64,000 bases of DNA, taken from the NCBI RefSeq assembly GCF_963678635.1, contig NW_026971330.1:46294-110293 (forward strand), read 5' to 3'. This stretch comes from Symsagittifera roscoffensis. Lineage: Eukaryota; Xenacoelomorpha; Acoela; Convolutidae. Numbering within the stretch: the stretch's first letter is position 1; each line of letters opens with the position of its first letter. A model generated the notes under the pieces. The model was not told where the DNA came from, made no database searches, and saw nothing but the letters and a program-made list of their open reading frames with translations. Of this stretch, positions 45,762 to 55,644 are shown one piece after another. Both the position numbers and the translations under genes were made by a program.

Positions 45762-47732
45762 TTGGGTGAGGAGGAACTCAAAGTCCGCAGGATAGGCCAT
45801 GACGCCATGATGGAACGAGATGCAGTACACATTGGGTATGAAGCAGATGTGACCGCACATCTGCTCGACACCAACGGAACAAAAATCGGAGTCACAGGGC
45901 TTCTGGACACAGGAGCGGTAGTGAGTGTGATGCCGATAAAAACTTGGGAAAGAATGGGCTTCACGAGAGAAGATCTAATTCCAACGATTCTCCGACTGGC
46001 CGCCGCGAATCGAGGAGCTATTTACGTAGCCGGAAGAACACCAATAACGGTCCTCCACATGGGAGGACGGGATCTTTGGATGAGCGTCCTGGTGGTAGAG
46101 AATTTGGACGATGCCGACCAATTTATCTTGGGCAGAGATTTTGTCAGGAATTTTGACGTGATGATTGACTTGAACAACGGTCTGATACGGATTAGAAACC
46201 CGGACCGGAAGTATGTTAAGAAACCACTTAATAGGACAATAACAGACGAAAACAAGGTACCAATTTTTTTAGATAGAAAAGTAAAACTACAGCCAGGACA
46301 AGCTGTGGTGGCAATTTTTAGAATGAGAAATTTAAATTCGTTAAGCGATAGGAAACAGGTTTGTTTAGTACCGAATCCAAACAGTCAGAGTTCGGTGATT
46401 TTAGGCCGGAGCTTCTCGGTAACGCGAAACGGACTGTGTATCAGTGTGTTATTGAACACACTGGACACCACGGTTTCAATACAGCGTGGAAAGAAGCTTG
46501 GTTACGCTTTGCCGATGACGACCGACTATGAGGAGACGCAAAACTTGAAAAAACATATTGTGAAAGACTGTCCTTATCATGCCAATAAAGATAAAATTTT
46601 AAAGCAGATTAATGAATTAAAATCTATTCATAAATTGTTTTCAACGAAATCCGAAACGGACGACGGCTTATCAAGCTGCTCGAATTTTCCGGAACGCCCC
46701 TCGTCATATGAACTAGAATCTGAAAAACCGGTTTTGCCAGTGATAGAACATTTAAAAGGGAAAATAGGTGAGGAAGATTTCGAAAAAATGCGGGACCTCC
46801 TAAATCGGAACGCAGATGTATTTTCAAAACATAAGGCGGATATCGGTTGCTGTAATTTCGTCGAACACGAAATCGAACTTGAAGAGGGCGCCGTTCCCCA
46901 TAGGGAAGGCGCAAGACGAATGACGCCACACAAATCGGAAGCGTGCCGAGCGGAAATAGAAATGTTGCTTGAATACGACATGATAGAACCCTCGAAATCG
47001 CCATGGGCTTGCGGGGTAGTAATGGCGAAAAAGAAAGGGGGCAGCTTAGATTTTGTTGCGACTTTCGTTACTTGAACGCGGTAACGATAAAAGATGCGTA
47101 CGCGAATAGACGAGAGCCTCTCTAAGCTTGGTAATGCCAAGTTCTTCACCACATTGGACTTGGGTTCTGCCTTCTGGCAGGTCCCTCTGCGGAAGAAGGA
47201 TAGAGAGAAAACCGGATTCGGGTGCGAATTGGGATTGTACCAGTGGAAGAGGATGCCCTTCGGCTTGTGCAATGCAACGGCCACTTTTCAAAGACTGATG
47301 GCTCAGGCTGTGACGAGAGTGACCAAGAAGTACGGGAATCTCGTGATGTGTTACGTGCATGACGTAGTCATAGCGACACCGACCCTGGAAGACCACAATG
47401 ATAGGCTCGATGAGGTCTTTGGATTCATGAAAAGAGCAGGCTTGAAGTGCAAACCATCGAAATGTGAAATCCTTAGGGATTCAATCAAGTACCTGGGAGG
47501 AATGGTGGACAGGCATGGTGTGAGGCCGGACCCGGAAGCAGTCGAAGCAGTGTTGACATGGAAGGCTCCCAGAACGGACACACAGCTCCTGAGCTTCCTA
47601 GGGTTTGCCAATTACTACCGGGAGTTCATAAAAGGATATGCGGACAAGGTGTATCCGATGCAGAAGCTGATGCGCAACAAAAGAAAAAGTTCGAATGGAA
47701 CGATGAAGCACAAGTTGCCTTCGAGAACATAA
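45762..47732 (+). pseudogene. Protease and reverse transcriptase (catalytic Asp lost)
   Basis: The aspartic protease has GLLDTGAVVSVMP (about 45,900-45,935) and the partner ILGRDF (about 46,127). RT begins near 46,850 (EIELEEGAVPHREGARRM, EIEMLLEYDMIEPSKSPWAC). At 47,050-47,110 two opposite indels shift one stretch (FRYLNAVTIKDAYA) out of frame and back. Then come TTLDLGSAFWQVPL, MPFGLCNATATFQRLM and MCYVHDVVIATPT (about 47,350). Gypsy RTs have Y-x-D-D at this position; here the first Asp is His (codon CAT), which should abolish polymerase activity. The thumb includes LSFLGFANYYREFIKGYADK. The frame ends by a shift at about 47,685. Confidence 0.92.
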
Positions 47733-48523
47733 AGCGGGACCTTTGCGAAGCGCCAGTGCTAGGCATGCCTACAGAAAAGGGCATGTATGTTCTTGATACA
47801 GACGCATCGGTAGTAGCCATCTCAGGAATATTGCATCAAGAGCAAGAATGGAATGGAAGAACGGTTCTCCGTCCCATTGCATACGGCAGCAAGGTCTTGA
47901 GTGACACAGAGATGAAATATGGCGCACCAAAAGCAGAAATGTTTGCAGTAGTCACTTTCGTGGAAAAGTGCCGTGCATACTTGGGGAGCGCTCCCTTCAA
48001 GTTACGCGTGGACGACAGAGCGTTATCTTGGTTGAAGACCTACTCGATGGATCAGAGTTACATTGGTAGATTGATAGTAAGATTGGATGGCTACCATATG
48101 ATATTCGAACACAGGATGCGTGATAAACACCAAAATGCTGACAGCCTCAGCAAGAAAACTGAGTTCTATGAAAGATTGGAGAAGAAGCAAGCCAATCAGG
48201 CAGAAATAAAGGAAGGATTTTCGTTTCTGGACAGAGAAACTTATGAAGCGCTTCCCTTAACGAGATGGTTGGATAAATCTGGACATCCAATTCCAGGGCA
48301 TCCTGAGTTACCTGTAGAGAAAGCAGCCGAGATAAAGATCCTATCCAAGGAGGACCCGGTCCCCTTGGATCTGTTGCTGCGCTCGAATCTGGTCCAGCAA
48401 GAACTCTCTCGCATGAACATAAACAGCCTCTCATTATTGGATAAAACGGTGCAGGTCGCACCGCAAGTGATGCGGATGCTGGGTGGATTGTTAGAAAGAG
48501 AAGTGACCAGAGGTGAACCCTAG
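47670..48523 (+). pseudogene. RNase H domain and connection
   Basis: The frame from KKFEWNDEAQVAFENIK continues with the RNase H domain: VLDTDASVVAISGILHQEQ (first catalytic Asp within DTDAS), AIAYGSK-like PIAYGSKVLSDTEMKYGAPK, RVDDRALSWLKTY and RDKHQNADSLSKK. After it the protein runs another 130 residues and meets TAG at 48,521, with the frame still open beyond. The role in the family is to remove the RNA strand during cDNA synthesis. It joins RT by a frameshift near 47,685. Confidence 0.9.
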
Positions 48524-49072
48524 TGGACAGCAGTAGTGGCATCGCTAATAGTCAGTGAGAAGGTGAAGATCATGCCGTTCAGACGACAACACGAAGAGAA
48601 CGAGAGGGATTGTAGGACAATAGTTCAGCAACTATTATCCTCAATACCCCACGAGATTTTTAACAGTACTTCTTACGGACGGAAAGAACAGGGAAGCAGT
48701 ACGCGAAGGAAATTCGTCACCTTTGTGGACCAGGATAAAGAAGGTGAAAAGGTAGAACAAAACCTGCTGCAAGACTGTTTGTCCGGGGAGATGAACGATG
48801 AGAAGCTCCAGCGAGCACAAGATCAACACCCGGGACAAGAAAGTTTGTCCGGGGAGTCTGAGATAGATAAAAAAATTCCTGATGAGAAACAGGACATGGA
48901 GAACAAGGATGTGTCCGGGGAGTTCAGATGGATGCGAAGAAGGCACAGACATGATTTGGAGGAGCGTGCAGACTCCATCACAACCTCTTCAACAGATGAC
49001 AATTCCCGAAACTCAGGAATTGACACCTATTCAGACAGGAACTCGAGCTCGGATTCAGAATGTCCGAACTAG
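48524..49072 (+). pseudogene. Acidic linker between RNase H and integrase
   Basis: Same frame as RNase H after the single TAG: WTAVVASLIVSEKVKIMPFR, then a hydrophilic, low-complexity stretch rich in Glu/Asp/Ser. A phrase near LSGE (CLSGEMND, SLSGESEID, DVSGEFRW) recurs three times at about 48,780, 48,845 and 48,915. It ends at 49,072, where a shift leads into the integrase frame. Such a long disordered linker is atypical for Gypsy Pol. Function unknown. Confidence 0.6.
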
Positions 49073-50795
49073 CGATCCACACACTACTAGTGGAAACTCG
49101 TGCAAGGGATCTGGACAGAGAGGTGTACCAGGATCCTGACAGTGATCGCTACCTCATACCGAGCGAAAGGGTCTTTGACAACGCAGCGGATGATTTGGAA
49201 ACAATAGCGGTATCGAAGCGGTCGATAAGTCTGTTGCCACAAAAAGAGGTAGCCATGACTGATCTTAAGCAAGAAACACAGCCGCTGGTGAAGATTTGGT
49301 GCGTTAAGATGGAAGAAGACACACACCTGTCCAACGAGCTGAATAGTCAGATGAGGGTCATGAAAATGTACTTAAAGGCGAGATACATACTCTCGGATCT
49401 TCTAAGGGCGCAGAGAAATGATCGCATGACAAGCAACCTGAAAAGGTGGATCGAGAATGGTTCTCCGGATAAAGGGGACCTCGAGGAAGATAGTTATCGT
49501 ATCCTGAGACAGTACTTCATGCAGAAGGAAGGGAGGTTATATTTGAACAAGGACGGGATTGTGGCTTGCAAAAGAAGAGAGGAAGACAGAGTCCTATACA
49601 AGTATAACGCGGTAGTGTTGCCGCAACTCTATCAGACAGAACTATTATTCAGGTCGCATGATCAGATAGGCCATCAGGGGATCGATAAAGTATATCAGAG
49701 AATCCTGAAGCGCTTGGAGTGGCCTGGAATGAAAAAGGCACGTGAGAAGTGGATAACAGCGTGTCTGTCATGCCAACAGGTCAAGGATCCAAGGAAGTTG
49801 CGATTTCCTTTACAATCGATCGAGTCGTCTGAATTCAACGAGGTGGTGCAGATAGATCACCAAAAGATATGCATGACAGACAGTGGTTATAATCGAGTGT
49901 TGGTCATGATAGATCATTTTACGAAGTATGCAGAGGCCGTGCCCTGCATAACTGCCTCGGCGGAAGAGACATGCGACCACCTGATCAATACGTCGATAGC
50001 GAGACATGGTTGTCCGATGACGTTTCAATTAGATAATGGAGCAGCTTTCGTAGGAGAGCTTACGAAAGAGCTTATGAGACGCTCACAGGTTGCTCAGGCT
50101 CACTCCACGACATACCACCCTCAGACGAATGGCTTAGTGGAAAGACAGAATAGGACGTTGGTGTCGATGCTGAGGGTATATTGTTCCAGGTACATGACCG
50201 ATTGGGGCAGATACCTTCCGCAGGTGATGGGAGCATATAACAGCACGCAACATTCCACCACCGGAGTCAGTCCACACATGATGCTAACTGGACACGAAAA
50301 GTCTTTAACCTTAACCTTTTCTACCCAGAATATCAGGGAAAGAAAACGTCTCCACAGGTTTACGTGACGGATGTGATCAGACATCAACAGGAGTTGAACG
50401 ATTTGTGTGGACGAAATACTCAGCAAGCACAGGCAAGGCAGAGGAAAAGACTCGACAAGAAAGCAGCTGGTGCAAAAGCTTACTCGGTGGGAGACTACGT
50501 ATGGGTATTTCAGAACGTTATACCACCGAAAGGGATGAAAAAACTCCTAAAAAAGTGGAGGGGACCCTTCATGATTACAGAAGTGCACCAGGAGGGACGC
50601 TTCTATAGACTGAGTACTGGCCGAGCCGCCCACTTCGAGAACATTAAGCCACACAATCCATCGACCGAAGACTGGTGTATACCAGCAGACATGGAAGAAG
50701 GGGATTATCTAATGATGGATCCTGCTTGTGAGGTCAACGAGAAGGGCACCAGGGAGAAGAACGATGGAAACGAAGTCATACAGGAAGTAGTATAA
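49060..50795 (+). pseudogene. Integrase, copy 1 (3' truncated by duplication)
   Basis: A long N-terminal extension precedes the HHCC zinc domain (LLFRSHDQIGHQGIDKVYQR, then ITACLSCQQVKD). The core holds D in VQIDHQK, D in FQLDNGAAFVG and E in NGLVERQN with D-35-E spacing, all intact. A frameshift near 50,320 moves into the frame YVTDVIRHQQELND (50,364-50,795). This ends with an SH3-like C-terminal domain (YSVGDYVWVFQNVIPPKG, LLKKWRGPFMITEVHQEG) and a short acidic tail, then meets foreign spacer sequence at about 50,788. The same frameshift is present in all three tandem copies, so it predates the duplication. Confidence 0.92.
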
Positions 50796-51662
50796 CCTAT
50801 AGGTTTAAGTTTTTCTCCATTATCAGTAACTGTGTTTGAAGTAGATTTATTCAACTGTAGAGACCGTATTTTGCCAAAATGTTCATTACTGTGAAAATCA
50901 TTAAGCGATCATGTTACTCCAGTGTCTAGTAGAAATTGGGTTTCCAGACTGTTATTTTTATTTTTTTTCTGCGATGGGATGTTGGTATAAGTTCTTATAC
51001 AGTTGTATTTTTGGTTCAGACGGAAACTGATCTACTTTGAATTCACAAGTTCACATGAGCAAGAGTAAGCGTCTCTAGTGAACAAAATAGTCGCTCCAAC
51101 TGATACGGCCACAATTCGATAGCTCAGCAGAAAGAGGGTTTGAACGAACATGAACTCTTCCATGAGAAAAAAAACCTCCGTTACCTGGACCCAGTTGCTG
51201 ATTTAGAAAAGTGGCTAACTGACCACGTAAAACTTCCCTCTTTGATGGAGTTTTACCACGTCAATTTTCGGCTGGCAAACCCTAAAATCTTTTTGAAGGC
51301 GCCATCGGCGCAAATATATACTCATTTCAAAAACGGGAGCGCGCCAAAAAAAATATTTTTTTGATCAAAACCTTCTGCAAAAAGTGCTTAAAAACGTCAC
51401 TGCAGACCTTTTTTTCAAAAATAAGCTTGCGGAGCATGAATTTAACTACAAAAAAGACTCGTTATAAGGTTTTGAGTTGACAAAAGTTTCATATATCTTT
51501 CATATATGATATACTCTCCGGTCAAGAAAACCCTAGATTCGCTCCCGCTCTGACATATCTCTGCGTTTTTCTCGACGCATTGAGCTTATTTGTGAATTTT
51601 CTGCTTCTCAAATACACAAATATGCAAGTTGTCATCTATGATGTGTCTTTGCTGCACCATTA
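50788..51662 (+). repeat. Foreign spacer 1 between integrase copies
   Basis: AT-rich, non-coding. Part of it (about 51,230-51,550) resembles the repeat at 2,650-2,766 in the palindrome and ends CCTAGATTCGCTCCCGC. It also has a CATATATCTTTCATATATG near-palindrome at about 51,490. It probably was an insertion at the integrase 3' end that later took part in the tandem duplication. Confidence 0.7.
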
Positions 51663-52416
51663 CAGCTTTCGTAGGAGAGCTTACGAAAGAGCTTATGAGA
51701 CGCTCACAGGTTGCTCAGACTCACTCCACGACATACCACCCTCAGACGAATGGCTTAGTGGAAAGACAGAATAGGACGTTGGTGTCGATGCTGAGGGTAT
51801 ATTGTTCCAGGTACATGACCGATTGGGGCAGATACCTTCCGCAGGTGATGGGAGCATATAACAGCACGCAACACTCCACCACCGGAGTCAGTCCACACAT
51901 GATGCTAACTGGACACGAAAAGTCTTTAACCTTAACCTTTTCTACCCAGAATATCAGGGAAAGAAAACGTCTCCACAGGTTTACGTGACGGATGTGATCA
52001 GACATCAACAGGAGTTGAACGATTTGTGTGGACGAAATACTCAGCAAGCACAGGCAAGGCAGAGGAAAAGACTCGACAAGAAAGCAGCTGGTGCAAAAGC
52101 TTACTCGGTGGGAGACTACGTATGGGTATTTCAGAACGTTATACCACCGAAAGGGACGAAAAAACTCCTAAAAAAGTGGAGGGGACCCTTCATGATTACA
52201 GAAGTGCACCAGGAGGGACGCTTTTATAGACTGAGTACTGGCCGAGCCGCCCACTTCGAGAACATTAAGCCACACAATCCATCGACCGAAGACTGGTGTA
52301 TACCAGCAGACATGGAAGAAGGGGATTATCTAATGATGGATCCTGCTTGTGAGGTCAACGAGAAGGGCACCAGGGAGAAGAACGATGGAAACGAAGTCAT
52401 AGAGGAAGTAGTATAA
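51663..52416 (+). pseudogene. Integrase 3' fragment, copy 2
   Basis: A duplicate of 50,042-50,795 starting at the second catalytic Asp region (AFVGELTKELMRRSQ) and ending at the same acidic tail. It differs by a handful of bases (for example Ala to Thr after VAQ, Met to Thr after PPKG). It has no zinc domain and no first catalytic Asp, so it cannot be an integrase on its own. Confidence 0.93.
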
Positions 52417-53284
52417 CCTATAGGTTTAAGTTTTTCTCCATTATCAGTAACTGTGTTTGAAGTAGATTTATTCAACTGTAGAGACCGTATTTTGCCAAAA
52501 TGTTCATTACTGTGAAAATCATTAAGCGATCATGTTACTCCAGTGTCTAGTAGAAATTGGGTTTCCAGACTGTTATTTTTATTTTTTTTCTGCGATGGGA
52601 TGTTGGTATAAGTTCTTATACAGTTGTATTTTTGGTTCAAACGGAAACTGATCTACTTTGAATTCACAAGTTCACATGAGCAAGAGTAAGCGTCTCTAGT
52701 GAACAAAATAGTCGCTCCAACTGATACGGCCACAATTCGATAGCTCAGCAGAAAGAGGGTTTGAACGAACATGAACTCTTCCATGAGAAAAAAAAACTCC
52801 GTTACCTGGACCCAGTTGCTGATTTAGAAAAGTGGCTAACTGACCACTTAAAACTTCCCTCTTTGATGGAGTTTTACCACGTCAATTTTCGGCTGACAAA
52901 CACTAAAATCTTTTTAAAGGCCTCATCGGCGCAAATATATACTCATTTCAAAAACGGGAGCGCGCCAAAAAAAAATATTTTTATGATCAAAACCTTCTGC
53001 AAAAAGTGCTTAAAAACGTCACTGCAGACCTTTTTCTTCAAAAATAAGCTTGCGGAGCATGAATTTAACTACAAAAAAGACTCGTTATAAGGTTTTGAGT
53101 TGACAAAAGTTTCATATATCTTTCATATATGATATACTCTCCGCTCAAGAAAACCCTAGATTCGCTCCCGCTCTGACATATCTCTGCGTTTTTCTCGACG
53201 CATTGAGCTTATTTGTGAATTTTCTGCTTCTCAAATACACAAATATGCAAGTTGTCATCTATGATGTGTCTTTGCTGCACCATT
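52417..53284 (+). repeat. Foreign spacer 2 between integrase copies
   Basis: Near-identical to spacer 1 (50,796-51,662), with a few substitutions and one-base length changes in A runs. Together with the integrase fragment it forms the second 1,622-bp unit. Confidence 0.93.
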
Positions 53285-54741
53285 ACAGCTTTCGTAGGAG
53301 AGCTTACGAAAGAGCTTATGAGACGCTCACAGGTTGCTCAGACTCACTCCACGACATACCACCCTCAGACGAATGGCTTAGTGGAAAGACAGAATAGGAC
53401 GTTGGTGTCGATGCTGAGGGTATATTGTTCCAGGTTCATGACCGATTGGGACAGATACCTTCCGCAGGTGATGGGAGCATATAACAGCACGCAACACTCC
53501 ACCACCGGAGTCAGTCCACACATGATGCTAACTGGACACGAAAAGTCTTTAACCTTAACCTTTTCTACCCAGAATATCAGGGAAAGAAAACGTCTCCACA
53601 GGTGTACGTGAGGGATGTGATCAGACGTCAACAGGAGTTGAACGAGTTGTGTAGACGAAAAACTCAGCAAGCACAGGCAAGGCAGAGGAAAAGACTCGAC
53701 AAGAAAGCAGCTGGTGCAAAAGCTTACTCGGTGGGAGACTACGTATGGGTATTTCAGAACGTTATACCACCGAAAGGGACGAAAAAGCTCCTAAAAAAGT
53801 GGAGGGGACCCTTCATGATTACAGAAGTGCACCAGGAGGGACGCCTTTATAGACTGAGTACTGGCCGAGCCGTCCTCTACGAGAATATTAAGCCACACAA
53901 TCCATCGACAGAAGACTGGTGTATACCTGCAGACATGGAAGAAAGGGATTATCTAATGATGGATCCTGCTTGTGAGGTCAACGAGAAGGGCACCAGGGAG
54001 AAGAACGATGGAAACGAAGTCGTGGAGGAAGGAACGGATACACCGCTGAACCTCGATCCAAACGAGGTGATCGAAGCGGACGATGAAACTTTGCCCTACG
54101 CAGAGGAGGATTGGCAGGATCCCGAACAGAGAGAGGTTCCCAAGAATTTGGAATCGGATCTTCCGTTCACGATACAGACTCGTCAGAGGGACGGGACAAG
54201 ACCAAGAAAAAAGTATAACCCTTACGGTGACGACTTTGTAGTGGACAGGATAGATCTGAAGAAGATAGTGGAAGAAGTAGTGCGTTTAGAAGAAATAACT
54301 GTGTCACAAGACATTGACATAGTCGATGATCACGATGATGAGTGGGTCGACGACAGGTCGAAACCTGAGGTAGAATTCGACGACGAGCAACAGCAGTCAT
54401 ATGAACAAGACTTGACGAACCTGCGTGTCTTAGAATGGCTGAACGAAATGACGTCGGACCCAGAGGAGACCAGTGTCACGATTCAAGACATAGATCGTGA
54501 AAGCATGAAATACATCAAGACCGAACGAGATGATCCTTCCTGGGCGGCCCAGGAAGGACAACTACTCATCCCAGCTTCTAACCTCGACTTGATACCCGGT
54601 ATGCGATCGACGGGGACGTCGATGGATATTTTTGTCCGGGGAGTGGGGGTAGGACTTACGCACACTGAAAACTTGATTAGAAAAATTAAGAGTTGCAAGA
54701 GAAACAGGAGACTTAGAAGCAGAAACAGGCGAAGAACCTAA
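53285..54741 (+). pseudogene. Integrase copy 3 with the true C-terminal tail of Pol
   Basis: The third copy starts at AFVGELTKEL. After the common SH3-like domain it keeps the original downstream sequence instead of the spacer: an acidic tail of about 230 residues (EVIEADDETLPYAEEDWQDP, RKKYNPYGDDFVVDRIDLKK, EFDDEQQQSYEQDLTNLRVL) ending with a basic patch at 54,741. This is therefore the ancestral 3' part. It is more diverged from copies 1 and 2 than they are from each other. A frameshift near 54,690 joins it to the macro-like domain. Confidence 0.85.
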
Positions 54742-55252
54742 GAAACCTGAAATAGGGAGGGTAGTTGAGTCATATTTTAACTTACCAAATGAATATTCAA
54801 GTAACATAATACTAACAGACAGTGATTTCATACTCAGAAATAGAATATGTGCGATAGAAATCACAGCAGACATGAGTTTTAGGACAGCGTTAGCGGCAGA
54901 TTTTAAGAGAGAATTCAAAAACGTGGAATTCCTTTGGAAGCAAAGACCAGGGATAGGGGGCGTAGCGGCCTTACCTCCGGCGGCGTCACAGATACCGGTA
55001 AAATACCTATGCTTCTTGGTAACGAGGGCGACGGAGAAGCAGCACGTGGACCCAGAGAACCTAGTCTTGTCCTTGACGAGGTTGAGGGACTTCCTCGTGG
55101 AAATGGACGTGAAGGAGCTCTCGCTTCCAGTGTACAATCCAAACAGAGGACGACTGCATCCTCGGGAATTGTACGCGCTTGTACACGTGATATTCTCTGA
55201 TACTAATATACAAATATATTTACATAAGAAATATTACTTAAGTATAGGCTGA
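54693..55252 (+). pseudogene. Macro-like domain at the Pol C-terminus
   Basis: In the frame that continues Pol after a shift at about 54,690 (VARETGDLEAETGEEPKKPE) the protein reads on into a compact domain. It has a strand-like NIILTDSDFI, then ALAADFKREF, LCFLVTRATEKQHVDPENLV, SLTRLRDFLVEMDVKELSLP, RELYALVHVIFSDTNIQIYL. The succession of an A-x-D-F-K segment, a Y/F-L-V-T-R segment, a helix with a conserved Leu pattern, LSLP-x-x-N-x-G-R-L, and a terminal strand resembles OARD1/TARG1-like macro domains that bind or remove ADP-ribose. The usual glycine-rich loop appears as NPNRGRL. Assignment is by pattern recognition only. It ends at TGA 55,250. Confidence 0.6.
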
Positions 55253-55644
55253 GTGACGTGCGAGAGGGTGTTAGGCTAAAGACTAAGTTGTATGTAATGT
55301 GTAATATGTGTGTTATGTTATGTTATGTGTTATGTCATTAAGCTCTTGGGTATGAAGGAGTTAGTGACCATGAACAACTGAATGACGATCTTAGGAATAG
55401 ATCCAAAGTTTGGACTGTCCAATCTTAGGTCAATTCCAAAATTTTAGAGACCGATTGATTTTAATAAATTTTAGGATAAATATCTTTTTATCTGAACTGT
55501 TTTTAAGCAAATTTTAACGATATCTGTTAAGGTGAAACTGACAAGTGTGATATTTGTGACTTCTTTTCTAGATCCTGATTGATCATTTAATTACTCACTT
55601 GAGTCAAACCTTTGAATCAAATTGAATCGAACTTGAAGAACAGA
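55253..55644 (+). other. Intergenic leader between the two coding blocks
   Basis: AT-rich 390 bp with GTTAT-type simple repeats (55,295-55,340). A pyrimidine-rich TTCTTTTCTAG (55,561-55,571) lies 74 nt before ATG 55,645 and looks like a splice acceptor, so the second block could be expressed from a spliced message, as envelope genes are. No promoter motif is evident. Confidence 0.45.

Noticed and set aside
54562-55142. Minus-strand and alternate-frame ORFs over the macro-like region
   Set aside because: Shadow frames of the plus-strand coding sequence; low-complexity composition and no domain.
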